A DNA stretch of 10,817 nucleotides, from contig CAJJOO010000018.1 of assembly GCA_905193395.1 (NCBI GenBank), positions 1 to 10,817 of the forward strand, given 5' to 3'. The position numbers and the translations under genes are program-made. The notes beneath the pieces were generated by a model. That model was given only the letters and a program-made list of their open reading frames with translations, had not been told where the DNA came from and made no database searches. This document shows positions 1 to 7,494 of this stretch, piece by piece (position 1 is the first letter of the stretch; every line of letters starts with the position of its first letter). The DNA is from an uncultured Porphyromonadaceae bacterium. Its GTDB lineage: Bacteria > Bacteroidota > Bacteroidia > Bacteroidales > Muribaculaceae.

Positions 1-32
1 CATTTGTTGAGATTATTCTGACTTACGCGAGG

Positions 33-40
33 TAATTTTG
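33..40 (+). promoter_or_regulatory. Bacteroidetes-type -7 box (TAATTTTG) before the lipoprotein gene
   Basis: TAATTTTG fits the TAnnTTTG -7 consensus of Bacteroidetes. A TTG at 7-9 (within TTTGTTG) could be the -33 element, but the 23-base spacer is a little long. Transcription would begin a few bases downstream of 40, at or past the ATG at 43. This favours the in-frame ATG at 64 as the real start. Confidence 0.4.
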
Positions 41-63
41 CAATGAATTTAATGCTATGCAAA

Positions 64-807
64 ATGAAATCTCCGCTTTCTACAATTCTGATTCTTATCA
101 TAATTCTGGCGTGCTATTTCTTCGCAAGTTGTTCAACGCAAAAAGCCCTTGTTTTCGCAAACAGAGAATGGCATGTAAGTAATTACTATGGTCAGATAAT
201 TGACCGGGATACCACCTGGCGCATGACTTTCGGGAATGTATTGATTCCCGACCCACTGACGATTATATCATCGGCCGACTCGGTGGCAAAATATCCCGGA
301 ATGAATAAATTCCTGGCGGATATTCTGCACACGGCTCATCTGGACAGCGCGGAAATTCTTTTCTACGCCCCGCACATGCAGACGATGTATGTCATTTCCC
401 GTGGCAACATGACTCCAATGAAACCATCCTCCATAACATCACCTATGTCCGCTGAAAGGCCGTATACGATGTGGTTGAACAATGATGATATTGAAGACTG
501 GACACGTTATTCAACAGAAATGTACACATACGTCTATTATAATAAAGGGAAAAAACAACTTCTGATAGTAGACCTCTATGATTATGGAGACATACCAATA
601 GCACAAATCACCATTTTCCAGTCAAGGAACAAGGTTACCTCAAAGATGGGCGTTCACGACAATCTGCGCCGCGCTTATTTTGAGATTCATGATATAAGTA
701 ATTATATGGATGATGTTGAATATTGGTCTGATGGTGTCGTGGCACGAAGGGCCAGGGCATTTTCCAATTATAAAATCGGCCAGGAACAGAAAAATAGGGA
801 ACAATGA
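64..807 (+). CDS. Small predicted lipoprotein of unknown function
   Basis: I do not recognise this family. From the ATG at 64 the protein has 247 residues. It starts with a short basic end (MKSP), a hydrophobic stretch (STILILIIILACYFF), and then ASC-STQ, a lipobox-like site with Cys23 as likely lipidated residue; Cys17 in ILAC is an alternative. It is therefore probably anchored to the membrane facing the periplasm or cell surface. The mature part is rich in Tyr, Asp and Met and has no motif I can name. An in-frame ATG at 43 would add seven residues, but it sits against the promoter box and spoils the signal-peptide shape. The gene is AT-richer than the minus-strand operon it faces. Its stop overlaps the ATG of a broken oxidoreductase gene (TGATG), so the two were probably cotranscribed and translationally coupled. 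The reading frame is secure; the function is unknown. Confidence 0.75.
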   Translation: MKSPLSTILILIIILACYFFASCSTQKALVFANREWHVSNYYGQIIDRDTTWRMTFGNVLIPDPLTIISSADSVAKYPGMNKFLADILHTAHLDSAEILFYAPHMQTMYVISRGNMTPMKPSSITSPMSAERPYTMWLNNDDIEDWTRYSTEMYTYVYYNKGKKQLLIVDLYDYGDIPIAQITIFQSRNKVTSKMGVHDNLRRAYFEIHDISNYMDDVEYWSDGVVARRARAFSNYKIGQEQKNREQ

Positions 808-926
808 TGGATTTGTATATGCTTGTCGGCCATCCGAACCCGTCGGCTGTTTCTGCGAACAGCCGTCAGTAAGACACTGATTGACAGCGGATTCACGCTC
901 GTGCATCCCTACAAGGATCGCAGGGA
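807..926 (+). pseudogene. Frameshifted 5' fragment of a flavodoxin-fold NAD(P)H oxidoreductase
   Basis: An ATG at 807, overlapping the upstream stop and preceded by AGGGA, opens a 21-codon frame. It reads MDLYMLVGHPNPSAVSAN and then stops at 870-872. The phrase LVGHPNP resembles the N-terminal strand and FAD/FMN-binding loop of the quinone reductase/KefF-type family (usually LIVxAHPN). One frame over, without stops, the DNA continues as AVSKTLIDSGFTLVHPYKD. This resembles the next helix and strand of that family, which usually ends in VHDLY. The distance from HPN to the final Y matches the family's spacing. Similarity ends where the convergent MBOAT gene begins at 928, so the remaining ~130 or more residues are absent. 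The likeliest history is an insertion or deletion of one or two bases near 855-862 plus a 3' deletion. The family call rests on short motifs and is moderate. Confidence 0.45.
844..865. repeat. 8-bp inverted repeat between the convergent units
   Basis: CGGCTGTT (844-851) and AACAGCCG (858-865) form a perfect 8-bp stem with a 6-base loop. It lies between the ends of two convergent transcription units, where a two-way terminator would be useful. Neither side has a T-run, so it is not a textbook intrinsic terminator. It sits inside the oxidoreductase fragment near the apparent frameshift. Confidence 0.4.
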
Positions 927-927
927 A

Positions 928-2313
928 TCAGTATTGCAGATAGATGAAGGGGACGAGATCGCTGGAACGCGCCTGAATCACCAGAAAGATTATCGCTGCC
1001 AGCAACAGTCCCTGGGCAGCAAGCGGCATGGCGGTGTAGACACGGCTTGCATCACCGGTCCAGCGCGAAGGAGCGAAGTGCATCAGTATTCCGGCGCACA
1101 GGGCCAGAACAATCATCAGATAACCGTCGACGAAGGCTGGAATCACCGAGGCGTGGAAGTCGCCGAAAATCCGGCCGCCGATAGCCATAAGCGTGTCAAG
1201 GGAATCGGCACGGAAGATGGTGAAGCCGACCACCGTGAGGGCGAAAGTCAGCAAGACGTTGAACACGGTCGCCACCATCGAGCCGCGGATGAAATCGGGC
1301 GTGCGCCAGACGCCGCGCAGGAACTTGTGGGCGGCAAGCAGGACGCCCTGATAGGCCCCCCACAGCAGGTACATCCACGAGGCCCCGTGCCACAGGCCGC
1401 CAAGGACCATGGTGATGAAGTTGTTGAGATAGGTGCGGAACTTGCCGCGGCGGTTGCCGCCAAGCGGAATGTAGAGATAATCACGCAGCCAGGTCGACAG
1501 CGATATATGCCATCTGCGCCAGAATTCCGAGGGATTCTGAGCCTTGAAGGGCGCGTTGAAGTTCTGCTTGAAACGATAGCCCATGAGCAGTGCCAAGCCT
1601 ATGGCCATATCCGAATAACCGGAGAAATCGCAGTAGATCTGAACGGTGAAACCGATGCAACCGACCAGATTCTCGAAGCCCGTATAAAGCGTCGGATTCT
1701 CAAAAATACGGTTTACGAAGTTGCCGCTGAGATAATCGGCGATAATCACCTTCTTGACCAGACCCATCATAATCAGGAACAGGCCTTCGCTCACCATTGC
1801 CGGTGTGGCCATGGGGTTTTCGCGTACCTGCGGCAGGATGTCGCGGGCGCGCACAACGGGGCCGGCCAGCAGCGGCGGAAAGAAGGTCAGGGCGAAGGTA
1901 TAGCGCAGCAGATTCCTCTCCGGCTCCATGTCGCGACGGTACACATCGACCATGTAACTGATTGAGCGGAAGGTGAAGAACGAAATGCCGGCCGGTAGAA
2001 CGATATCGAGAATATCGAAATCCGAATGGGTCATTTCGGCCCAGGTGCCATACAGCAGATTGAAGTATTTGAAATATATGAGGAGTCCGAGATCGACGCA
2101 GATGTTCAGCACAAGCAAGGTCTTGCGCCAGCCGACAGAATCGGTGCGGCCCATGAGGTTCGACAGGACATAGTCGCCCAGGCTGATTCCCAGGAGGATA
2201 TAGACACAGTCGGCGCTGGATTTATAATAGAAGTACAGCGAAAAGAGAATGGTGACAAGCATCCTCGCTACGGGAAAGCGCTTCACCAGTTCGTAAACGC
2301 CCATGAAGGCCAC
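928..2313 (-). CDS. MBOAT-family O-acyltransferase (AlgI/DltB-like), start uncertain
   Basis: This is a multi-pass membrane protein of the MBOAT family, which moves acyl groups from the cytoplasm to a glycan or polymer outside the membrane. From the GTG at 2313 it has 461 residues. Clear AlgI-type landmarks are LPAGISFFTFRSISYMVDVY (106-125), FFPPLLAGP (144-152), DFSGYSDMAIGLALLMGYRF (229-248), and PSEFWRRWHISLSTWLRDY (261-279). GGLWHGASW follows (305-313), with His309 at the invariant catalytic position and His269 as the second conserved histidine. Many hydrophobic segments run through to the C-terminus. The GTG start is unlikely to be the ancestral one: the frame runs upstream through a well-conserved first membrane segment to an ATG at 2421, with a TAG at codon 6 (separate entry). 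It follows two SGNH hydrolase genes on the same strand, the partners expected in extracellular O-acetylation, as in AlgI/AlgJ/AlgX or PatA/PatB systems. The family is certain; the acceptor glycan is unknown. Confidence 0.9.
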   Translation of the reverse strand: MAFMGVYELVKRFPVARMLVTILFSLYFYYKSSADCVYILLGISLGDYVLSNLMGRTDSVGWRKTLLVLNICVDLGLLIYFKYFNLLYGTWAEMTHSDFDILDIVLPAGISFFTFRSISYMVDVYRRDMEPERNLLRYTFALTFFPPLLAGPVVRARDILPQVRENPMATPAMVSEGLFLIMMGLVKKVIIADYLSGNFVNRIFENPTLYTGFENLVGCIGFTVQIYCDFSGYSDMAIGLALLMGYRFKQNFNAPFKAQNPSEFWRRWHISLSTWLRDYLYIPLGGNRRGKFRTYLNNFITMVLGGLWHGASWMYLLWGAYQGVLLAAHKFLRGVWRTPDFIRGSMVATVFNVLLTFALTVVGFTIFRADSLDTLMAIGGRIFGDFHASVIPAFVDGYLMIVLALCAGILMHFAPSRWTGDASRVYTAMPLAAQGLLLAAIIFLVIQARSSDLVPFIYLQY

Positions 2314-2421
2314 GAACAGCAGCAGGAACAGCCCGGTGTTGAAAAGTAGCGGGGAGGCCGGGTCGTAGGCCAGCAGTCGCAGGACGCTGTCGGTATCAAT
2401 ATGCTAGAATAGGATAGACAT
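2314..2421 (-). pseudogene. Upstream in-frame extension of the MBOAT gene with amber codon 6
   Basis: Reading upstream of the GTG at 2313 in the same frame gives YDPASPLLFNTGLFLLLF (2367-2314) and, before it, HIDTDSVLRLLA (2403-2368). This is the usual N-terminal layout of Bacteroidetes AlgI-like proteins: YDP, then LLFNTG, then the first membrane helix. Further up are a TAG (2406-2404), TTC, CTA, ATC, TCT and an ATG at 2421. The full form would be 497 residues starting MSILF-stop-HIDTD. A CAG (Gln) to TAG change would explain it. No ATG, GTG or TTG lies in frame between the TAG and 2313; only near-cognate ATT (2400) and CTG codons do. Either the gene is damaged, or translation starts unusually, or there is a sequencing error. 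Confidence 0.7.
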
Positions 2422-2432
2422 AGCAATTTACA

Positions 2433-2450
2433 TTATATTATATAATATAA
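2433..2450. repeat. 18-bp perfect AT palindrome in the SGNH-MBOAT gap
   Basis: TTATATTATATAATATAA is its own reverse complement and lies 12 bases upstream of the ATG at 2421. It contains TATAAT on both strands and could open easily or act as a separate promoter for the MBOAT gene. There is no TAnnTTTG box, so its role is open. Confidence 0.45.
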
Positions 2451-2460
2451 CGGACGTGTG

Positions 2461-2483
2461 CCGGCCGAAATTTTACCGGCCGG
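2461..2483 (-). repeat. GC-rich hairpin overlapping the stop of the second SGNH gene
   Basis: CCGGCCG (2461-2467) and CGGCCGG (2477-2483) form a perfect 7-bp stem with a 9-base AT-rich loop; the TAA stop (2475-2473) lies in the loop. On the minus strand the stem is followed by CACACGTCCG and then the AT palindrome, not by a T-run. It may slow or partly stop transcription between the SGNH and MBOAT genes, but it is a poor classical terminator. Confidence 0.4.
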
Positions 2484-3744
2484 AAGAATCGGCGGCCGCG
2501 GCAGAAATGGCCTCAATCAGTGCATCGGCAAAGAGATTGCCTTGCAGGCGGTAGCCGGCCATCGTCAGGTGGATGCGGTCGGTATTGATTGTGCGGTCGG
2601 CAATCCATTTTGCCGAGGCACCCTTGCCGCCGGCAATCTCGTACCAGTCGTAGAGGGGAATATTGTTGTCGGACGCATAATCGACAATCACGTTACGGAG
2701 ACGGCGAACATCGTTGTTCACGACAAACGAAGTGCGGCGACGGCGGCGACGGCGCGTGGTCTTCTTGCGCTGACATTCCTGAGGAGTAACCAGCAGCAGC
2801 CCAGCATCGGGGTTGGCCAGGCGGATTTCGCGCACCAGGGCGTCGATTGTTGCACGGAATTCGGAATCCGACACGTTGTTGAAGGCCTCGTTGGTGCCGA
2901 GGCTGAGGATTATCAGGTCCGGTTCGAAATATTCGGCGATATTGTCGCCCACCCCGCCGATCATGGAATAGGTGGCGAAAGTGGCGCCGTTGTTGCCGAT
3001 GACATGGTAGGCAAGGCCCGTGTTTCCGAGAAAGGCGTTGGCGCCGTGGAGCGTTGTCACGCCGGCTGAATGGAAATTGACCTCGACGCTGCTGACGCCG
3101 TAGGGCAGATTGACGGTGGCATGTCCGCGGGCTCCATCAAGAAGATAAGGCATGCTTTCACCACCGCTCATCACAGAAACTACACTGAGCGAGTCGCCGG
3201 TATAATAGAATGTGAGGCCGTCGAATTTTTCCTTCGTCGTGATTGATATCGGGAAGTCGCGGGTGGTGGGACTCACGCCGATTCCGGTAAAACTCATGGT
3301 TGTGGGCCAGGGGAGTTTCAGCAGGCGCGACTGGCGGAAACCACAACTGCCGTCGAAGGTGTAGTCGACAGGCTGGTTCGTGCCGGCCAGACGAAAGGGA
3401 ATAATCAGTCCGCGGCCGCGCAGGTGATTGAAATGGCAGCCAAGGCGGTTGCGGGTGACGGCTGTTCCCATGTCGGCCTGCTGGTGGGAATCTCCGATAT
3501 GGACGATAGACACGGGAATGGAATCGGCCATGGCAAACACGGCGCCCATATCGGACCAGTCGGCGCCGTTCATACGGATATGGTTGGCCCCGACATTTAT
3601 ATATTTGGGATATTCCATACGCTGCAAGGCTGCCTGAGAGCCAAGTTCAACGGTGGGATTCTCGCGCGTGGCACTCTGATTGTCGTCGGCGGCGGCCATG
3701 AAGGGAACAGCCAGAGCAAGAAGGGAAATCAACGGTTTATTCAT
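2473..3744 (-). CDS. Secreted SGNH/GDSL-family hydrolase or O-acetyltransferase
   Basis: The protein has 423 residues. A signal peptide (MNKPLISLLALAVPFMAAA, cleavage after about residue 19) sends it to the periplasm or beyond. The SGNH blocks are in order. VHIGDSH carries the nucleophile Ser86, GNN (250-252) can supply the oxyanion Gly, SLGTNE carries Asn285, and DRIHLTMAGY supplies Asp389 and His392. Between blocks I and II lies a ~150-residue insert, probably a beta-rich accessory domain, as in AlgX/AlgJ-like and other carbohydrate-modifying members. A run of seven arginines (331-337) sits on a loop before the last block. Its ATG overlaps the end of the upstream SGNH gene by 8 bases (ATGAATAA), indicating translational coupling. 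Next to the MBOAT gene it probably adds or removes acetyl groups on an envelope polysaccharide or peptidoglycan. Esterase and transferase cannot be told apart from sequence. Confidence 0.88.
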   Translation of the reverse strand: MNKPLISLLALAVPFMAAADDNQSATRENPTVELGSQAALQRMEYPKYINVGANHIRMNGADWSDMGAVFAMADSIPVSIVHIGDSHQQADMGTAVTRNRLGCHFNHLRGRGLIIPFRLAGTNQPVDYTFDGSCGFRQSRLLKLPWPTTMSFTGIGVSPTTRDFPISITTKEKFDGLTFYYTGDSLSVVSVMSGGESMPYLLDGARGHATVNLPYGVSSVEVNFHSAGVTTLHGANAFLGNTGLAYHVIGNNGATFATYSMIGGVGDNIAEYFEPDLIILSLGTNEAFNNVSDSEFRATIDALVREIRLANPDAGLLLVTPQECQRKKTTRRRRRRRTSFVVNNDVRRLRNVIVDYASDNNIPLYDWYEIAGGKGASAKWIADRTINTDRIHLTMAGYRLQGNLFADALIEAISAAAADSSGR

Positions 3745-5137
3745 TTATGGAGAGTTTGAGCGAATTAACAAGAATGCCGGCCAGTTCCTTTCCGCCCTTG
3801 TGGTTGAGGTGGATATAGTCGGAATTCACAAGGCCGCGCTTGTGCCAGTCGACAACGGAACCATCGCCGCCCATGGCGGCACGTGTGTCCCAGAACATCA
3901 CACCGGCGCTGCGCGCGGCATTGCGCTGGGCGGCCACCATTGCAGGCGCCGTGGCAATCGAACCGACTTCGGTGCCCTGTTTCTGGCCGCGGTCGCCGAT
4001 TCCGAGCATCAGAATCTGAGCCTCGGGATAGTTGGCCCGTATCGTCGCGATGGCCCGTTTCATGGCATTGGAATATGCCGTATAATCGGTCTGCTGCGAA
4101 GTGAGGGCGTTGATGCCGAATTCGAGGATAATCAGTTTGTAGTCGGCCACATCGCGCAAGGTCCGGGTTACCGATGAGTTGAGATTGCGGTGGCTGATTC
4201 CGCTGTTGCCGCGCAGCGACATATTGTCGAGAATCACACCGGAAGCGCCGTCGAGGTATACGCCGAGGACCACCAGCCCGGCGATATCCGATTCAAGAGA
4301 AAAGGAGGTGGTATGCCCCTGGATACGGACGGCCTGGACCTCGTCGGAAGCCTGGATTTCGCGGACATCGTTTGCAGCATCGGTGGCGAGCGTCATCGTG
4401 CCGGATTCCGGAGCGATGAAGGCGACCGTCGAGCAATCCCAGGAATCGCATCCTGCCGGCGATTTCGTGCCCTTGAACGTGGCTTTGCCGTTGCCGTCGG
4501 AAGTGAAATAAATGCCCTGGAGCGTGCGGTAGTCGTTGGCACCCATGTCGCGGATTTCCTTTGCCTCCCAGCCCGAGCCCGACTGACGCACAGAGCGACG
4601 GAATCCGGGAATGGGGCTGAAAACAGGCATGTACCCCACCCCGTGGCCGCCATAGGTTTCCTGAAGCATGGCACGGATATCCTGGGTGAGGATATCGCCT
4701 TCGATATAGGAGTCGCCGACAAAGGCTATGCGCACCGGCGAGGACGTCGAATTCGCCAGGGCCTGCCGCAAGGAAGGCAGCCCGCTGCCGTCGGGGGAAT
4801 AATCCTCAATCAGAATGCTTCCATCGCGCATCGGGGGCGTGAAATCGTCGGGAAGGTCGGCAACGACTTCGTTGGCCGCTTCGCCCGATGGCAAGAGCGT
4901 GGAATCCGGCACTTCGGAGTCGGACTCGGAAGCGAGGGCCAAAAGTTCGGGGTCAATTTCCTCGTGGGTGATGAACGACTTGTCGCTCCGTGGCAGCAAA
5001 TCCCCGAAAAGATTGAAATCTTTCAGTACATGCCCGGTGAAATCGCCCCAGGGAAGCAGGGACAATAATATCAAAGTGACCAGGGCAGTGGCAAAAATCA
5101 CAAAGACACCTCTGGAATTATTCTGATTCTGCGACAT
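3737..5137 (-). CDS. Membrane-anchored SGNH/GDSL-family hydrolase or O-acetyltransferase
   Basis: The protein has 466 residues. It begins with a polar end (MSQNQNNSRG) and one membrane helix (about 11-29, VFVIFATALVTLILLSLL). It is therefore probably a type II inner-membrane protein facing the periplasm, with an acidic, low-complexity linker (about 55-105) reaching to the catalytic domain. SGNH blocks are IAFVGDSYIEGD (Ser143), LRGNSG (Gly310), LEFGINAL (Asn343) and SDYIHLNHKGG (Asp440, His443). An insert of ~150 residues between the first two blocks includes two nearby cysteines (230, 235) that could pair. It starts 20 bases inside the end of menF and overlaps the next SGNH gene, so it is part of the same operon. 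The anchored layout recalls AlgJ/PatB-type partners of MBOAT proteins. The substrate is not predictable from what is visible. Confidence 0.87.
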   Translation of the reverse strand: MSQNQNNSRGVFVIFATALVTLILLSLLPWGDFTGHVLKDFNLFGDLLPRSDKSFITHEEIDPELLALASESDSEVPDSTLLPSGEAANEVVADLPDDFTPPMRDGSILIEDYSPDGSGLPSLRQALANSTSSPVRIAFVGDSYIEGDILTQDIRAMLQETYGGHGVGYMPVFSPIPGFRRSVRQSGSGWEAKEIRDMGANDYRTLQGIYFTSDGNGKATFKGTKSPAGCDSWDCSTVAFIAPESGTMTLATDAANDVREIQASDEVQAVRIQGHTTSFSLESDIAGLVVLGVYLDGASGVILDNMSLRGNSGISHRNLNSSVTRTLRDVADYKLIILEFGINALTSQQTDYTAYSNAMKRAIATIRANYPEAQILMLGIGDRGQKQGTEVGSIATAPAMVAAQRNAARSAGVMFWDTRAAMGGDGSVVDWHKRGLVNSDYIHLNHKGGKELAGILVNSLKLSINE

Positions 5138-6176
5138 GGAGATTCAATACATTTAAAACATGCGGGGCAATCTGGCCGATTTTGTTTTCGGTTTCCACCC
5201 ACTCGTCGGCGGCAACTGACAGCGGTGTTATGCCCCCGCCGCCATAAAAAGTGACCTGGCCGGGGGTGAATTCGGCACAGCGCAAGTTGACGTAGGAATG
5301 GTTCTCGCCGGCGTTTTCTACCGTCAGCGTTCCGGCATAGCAGCGGCGCGAATGAGCCTCGGCAGCGGAAATGAGGGCGTCGACATCGCCGGAAGGGAAA
5401 CCGCCTACGGCAGGTGTAGGCGCAAGGGCGTCGACAGCCTGACCGTGGCTCACGGAGGCGGAGAATGTGCCGGAAATCACGGTGCATAGGTGTTCGATGC
5501 TGCCGAAAGGCAGGGATTTAGGGCCGTCGGCGACGATATCACGCGCCATCGGCGTCAATACCGACATTATATAATCGGTGACGATTTTCTGTTCCTCGAT
5601 ATTCTTGCTGTCCCAGTCCTTTCCGCTGCTGTGCGTTCCGGCCAGGGCCATTGTGGAGAAAGCGCCCCGGCTGTCGCAGGACAGCAGCACTTCGGGGGTG
5701 GCGCCGAGCCAGCAGCCGACGGCAGGATGGGAAAAGAAATTGCAGAAAGCATCCGGGAAAGCCTCGAACACCGAGGATATGGCCGGGCCCAAAGCATCGG
5801 GGCCGAATGGATATGATTTTACGCGCGAAACCACCAACTTGCCGCCACGGTGCCGAAGAGTCTCTATGAGAGAGCCGACATCATGCAGGTACTGCTGCCT
5901 GTCGGTGTCGGACTGCGCGTACTGCGGCGGCCAGCCACCGGTGCAGGTAGATAGTTCCAAAACGGCCCGAGGATTGTCGACGCTGCCAATTCGGATGCGA
6001 CCGTCCCATTTTCCACCCCAGGGGATAATGGAAAAGACCGACCCGGCGTAATCCTCAGCGGGTTCCGAAGCCAGAAAACGGACATCCCGGCCGGGACGCC
6101 GAAAAAGGGCGACGGGGATGCCGCAGGCCACGCAGTGGCACACCGCGCGAATCATTTCTTGAGAAGGACGGACCAT
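5118..6176 (-). CDS. menF: Isochorismate synthase (menaquinone pathway)
   Basis: This 352-residue chorismate-binding enzyme converts chorismate to isochorismate, the first step toward menaquinone. It shows KLVVSR with Lys113 and GATPEVLLS with Glu162. Their 49-residue spacing matches the Lys/Glu acid-base pair known in EntC and MenF. Further motifs are MALAGTHSSG (176-185), EEQKIVTDYI (194-203), the isochorismate-synthase form of the core motif LAPTPAVGGFP (251-261), RRCYAG (277-282), and YGGGGI with WVETENK (326-332) for magnesium and substrate binding. Anthranilate and aminodeoxychorismate synthases carry other sequences at the TPAVGG position. It starts 4 bases after rimO and overlaps the next gene, so it is coupled to both. 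No other men gene is in the window; a role in siderophore or salicylate synthesis is a less likely alternative. Confidence 0.88.
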   Translation of the reverse strand: MVRPSQEMIRAVCHCVACGIPVALFRRPGRDVRFLASEPAEDYAGSVFSIIPWGGKWDGRIRIGSVDNPRAVLELSTCTGGWPPQYAQSDTDRQQYLHDVGSLIETLRHRGGKLVVSRVKSYPFGPDALGPAISSVFEAFPDAFCNFFSHPAVGCWLGATPEVLLSCDSRGAFSTMALAGTHSSGKDWDSKNIEEQKIVTDYIMSVLTPMARDIVADGPKSLPFGSIEHLCTVISGTFSASVSHGQAVDALAPTPAVGGFPSGDVDALISAAEAHSRRCYAGTLTVENAGENHSYVNLRCAEFTPGQVTFYGGGGITPLSVAADEWVETENKIGQIAPHVLNVLNLHVAESE

Positions 6177-6180
6177 CGAA

Positions 6181-7482
6181 TCAGACGATTTCGGCGATTA
6201 ATTCATAGGGCATTGCCTGCGTGATACGCACCTCGGCAAACCGGCCGGGCGTAAGTTCCCGCGACTTGACGACGAGTATTTCCGGGTCGACCTCGGGCGA
6301 ATCGAATTCCGAACGGGCAACGAAATAGTCGCTGTCCTCGCGGTCTATCATCACGCGCATTGTCTTGCCGACCTTGGCGGTGTTGAGTTCGAGCGAGATT
6401 TCTTCCTGAAGGGCCATCAACTTGTCGAGGCGGCGTTCCTTGACTTCCTGCGGGATTTCGTCGGTGAATTCGGCGGCAGCGCGGGTATCGTCCTCCTCGC
6501 AGTAGGCGAAAGCGCCCATGCGCTCGAAACGCTGCTCGCGGACAAAATCGAGCAAACGATCGAAAGCCTCGTCCGTCTCGCCGGGGAAGCCCACCATCAG
6601 GGTGGTGCGTATATGGATTCCGGGGACCTCGCGGCGAATCCGTTGCAGCAACGCGATGGTTTCGGCAGCATCAATGTGGCGGTGCATGTTCTGCAACACG
6701 GTGTCGTCGATATGCTGAAGAGCAATGTCAAGATATTTGCATACATTCTTATGACGGGCCATGACGGGCAGGACGTCATAGGGGAAGTCGGCCGGATAGG
6801 CGTAATGCAGGCGAATCCAGTCGACGCCGGGAATCCGTGCCATTTTATCAATCAGTTCAGCCAGGGCGCTCCGGCCGTAGAGGTCGCGGCCGTAGTACGA
6901 GAGGTCCTGGGCAATCACGTTGAATTCGCGCACGCCTTTTCCGGCGAGGTCAGTGACCTCGGCAAGGATATCGTCGACGGGACGCGACACATAGCGCCCG
7001 GTTATCAGCGGTATGGCGCAGAAGGCGCAGAAGCGGTTGCAACCTTCGGCAATCTTGATGTAGGCATGGTGGGGCGGTGTGGTGAGACGGCGTTCCCAGG
7101 CATGGGCAGGTTTTTCGCGCGAAACGGTGATGCGGTCGACAATGCCGTCCCAGTCGAATTTGCCATACCAGCCGTCGACTTCGGGAATCTCGTCGGGCAT
7201 TTCCTTGGCGTAGCGTTCGCTGAGGCAGCCCATCACATAGACTGCGCCGACGCGGCCGCTCTGTTTCAGCGAGCAGGCCTCGAGGATGGCGCCGATGGAT
7301 TCCTCCTTGGCGTCGCCGATGAAACCGCAGGTGTTGATGACCACTACGTCGGCATCGCCGTCGCTGTCGTGCACGGCATCGACGCCGGCCTTTTCAAGCC
7401 GGCGCAACAATTGCTCGGAATCCACCAGGTTCTTGAAGCAACCCATGGAAACCACGTTTACCTTCAAAGGACTGTATTTCAT
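6181..7482 (-). CDS. rimO: Ribosomal protein S12 aspartate methylthiotransferase
   Basis: RimO is a cytoplasmic radical-SAM enzyme that adds a methylthio group to a conserved aspartate of ribosomal protein S12. All three parts are present in 433 residues. The N-terminal UPF0004 domain carries the second iron-sulfur cluster ligands Cys15 (SMGCFKN), Cys52 (NTCGF) and Cys86 (MGCLSER). The radical-SAM core carries CNRFCAFCAIP (Cys148, Cys152, Cys155) followed by ITGRYVSRP. A C-terminal TRAM domain (about 372-433) binds the substrate. The phrase SMGCFKNLVDSE and the CAIPxxTGRYVSRP form point to RimO rather than MiaB. Length is normal for the family and no key residue is missing. The gene lies 12 bases after ftsY and 4 bases before menF. 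Confidence 0.96.
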   Translation of the reverse strand: MKYSPLKVNVVSMGCFKNLVDSEQLLRRLEKAGVDAVHDSDGDADVVVINTCGFIGDAKEESIGAILEACSLKQSGRVGAVYVMGCLSERYAKEMPDEIPEVDGWYGKFDWDGIVDRITVSREKPAHAWERRLTTPPHHAYIKIAEGCNRFCAFCAIPLITGRYVSRPVDDILAEVTDLAGKGVREFNVIAQDLSYYGRDLYGRSALAELIDKMARIPGVDWIRLHYAYPADFPYDVLPVMARHKNVCKYLDIALQHIDDTVLQNMHRHIDAAETIALLQRIRREVPGIHIRTTLMVGFPGETDEAFDRLLDFVREQRFERMGAFAYCEEDDTRAAAEFTDEIPQEVKERRLDKLMALQEEISLELNTAKVGKTMRVMIDREDSDYFVARSEFDSPEVDPEILVVKSRELTPGRFAEVRITQAMPYELIAEIV

Positions 7483-7494
7483 TCAGAAGAAATA

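Noticed and set aside
823..1965. A 380-codon open frame on the plus strand opposite the MBOAT gene
   Set aside because: Most of it is antisense to clear MBOAT motifs and has no recognisable features; only its first part (to about 926) overlaps the oxidoreductase remnant.
2404..2406. Idea that TAG is recoded as an amino acid in this genome
   Set aside because: The Res-like gene ends naturally at a TAG (10688-10686), and the second broken gene carries a TAA as well as a TAG. Mutation is the simpler reading.
4190..5068. A 292-codon plus-strand frame opposite the anchored SGNH gene
   Set aside because: The minus strand carries all SGNH blocks; this frame has none and no plausible start context.
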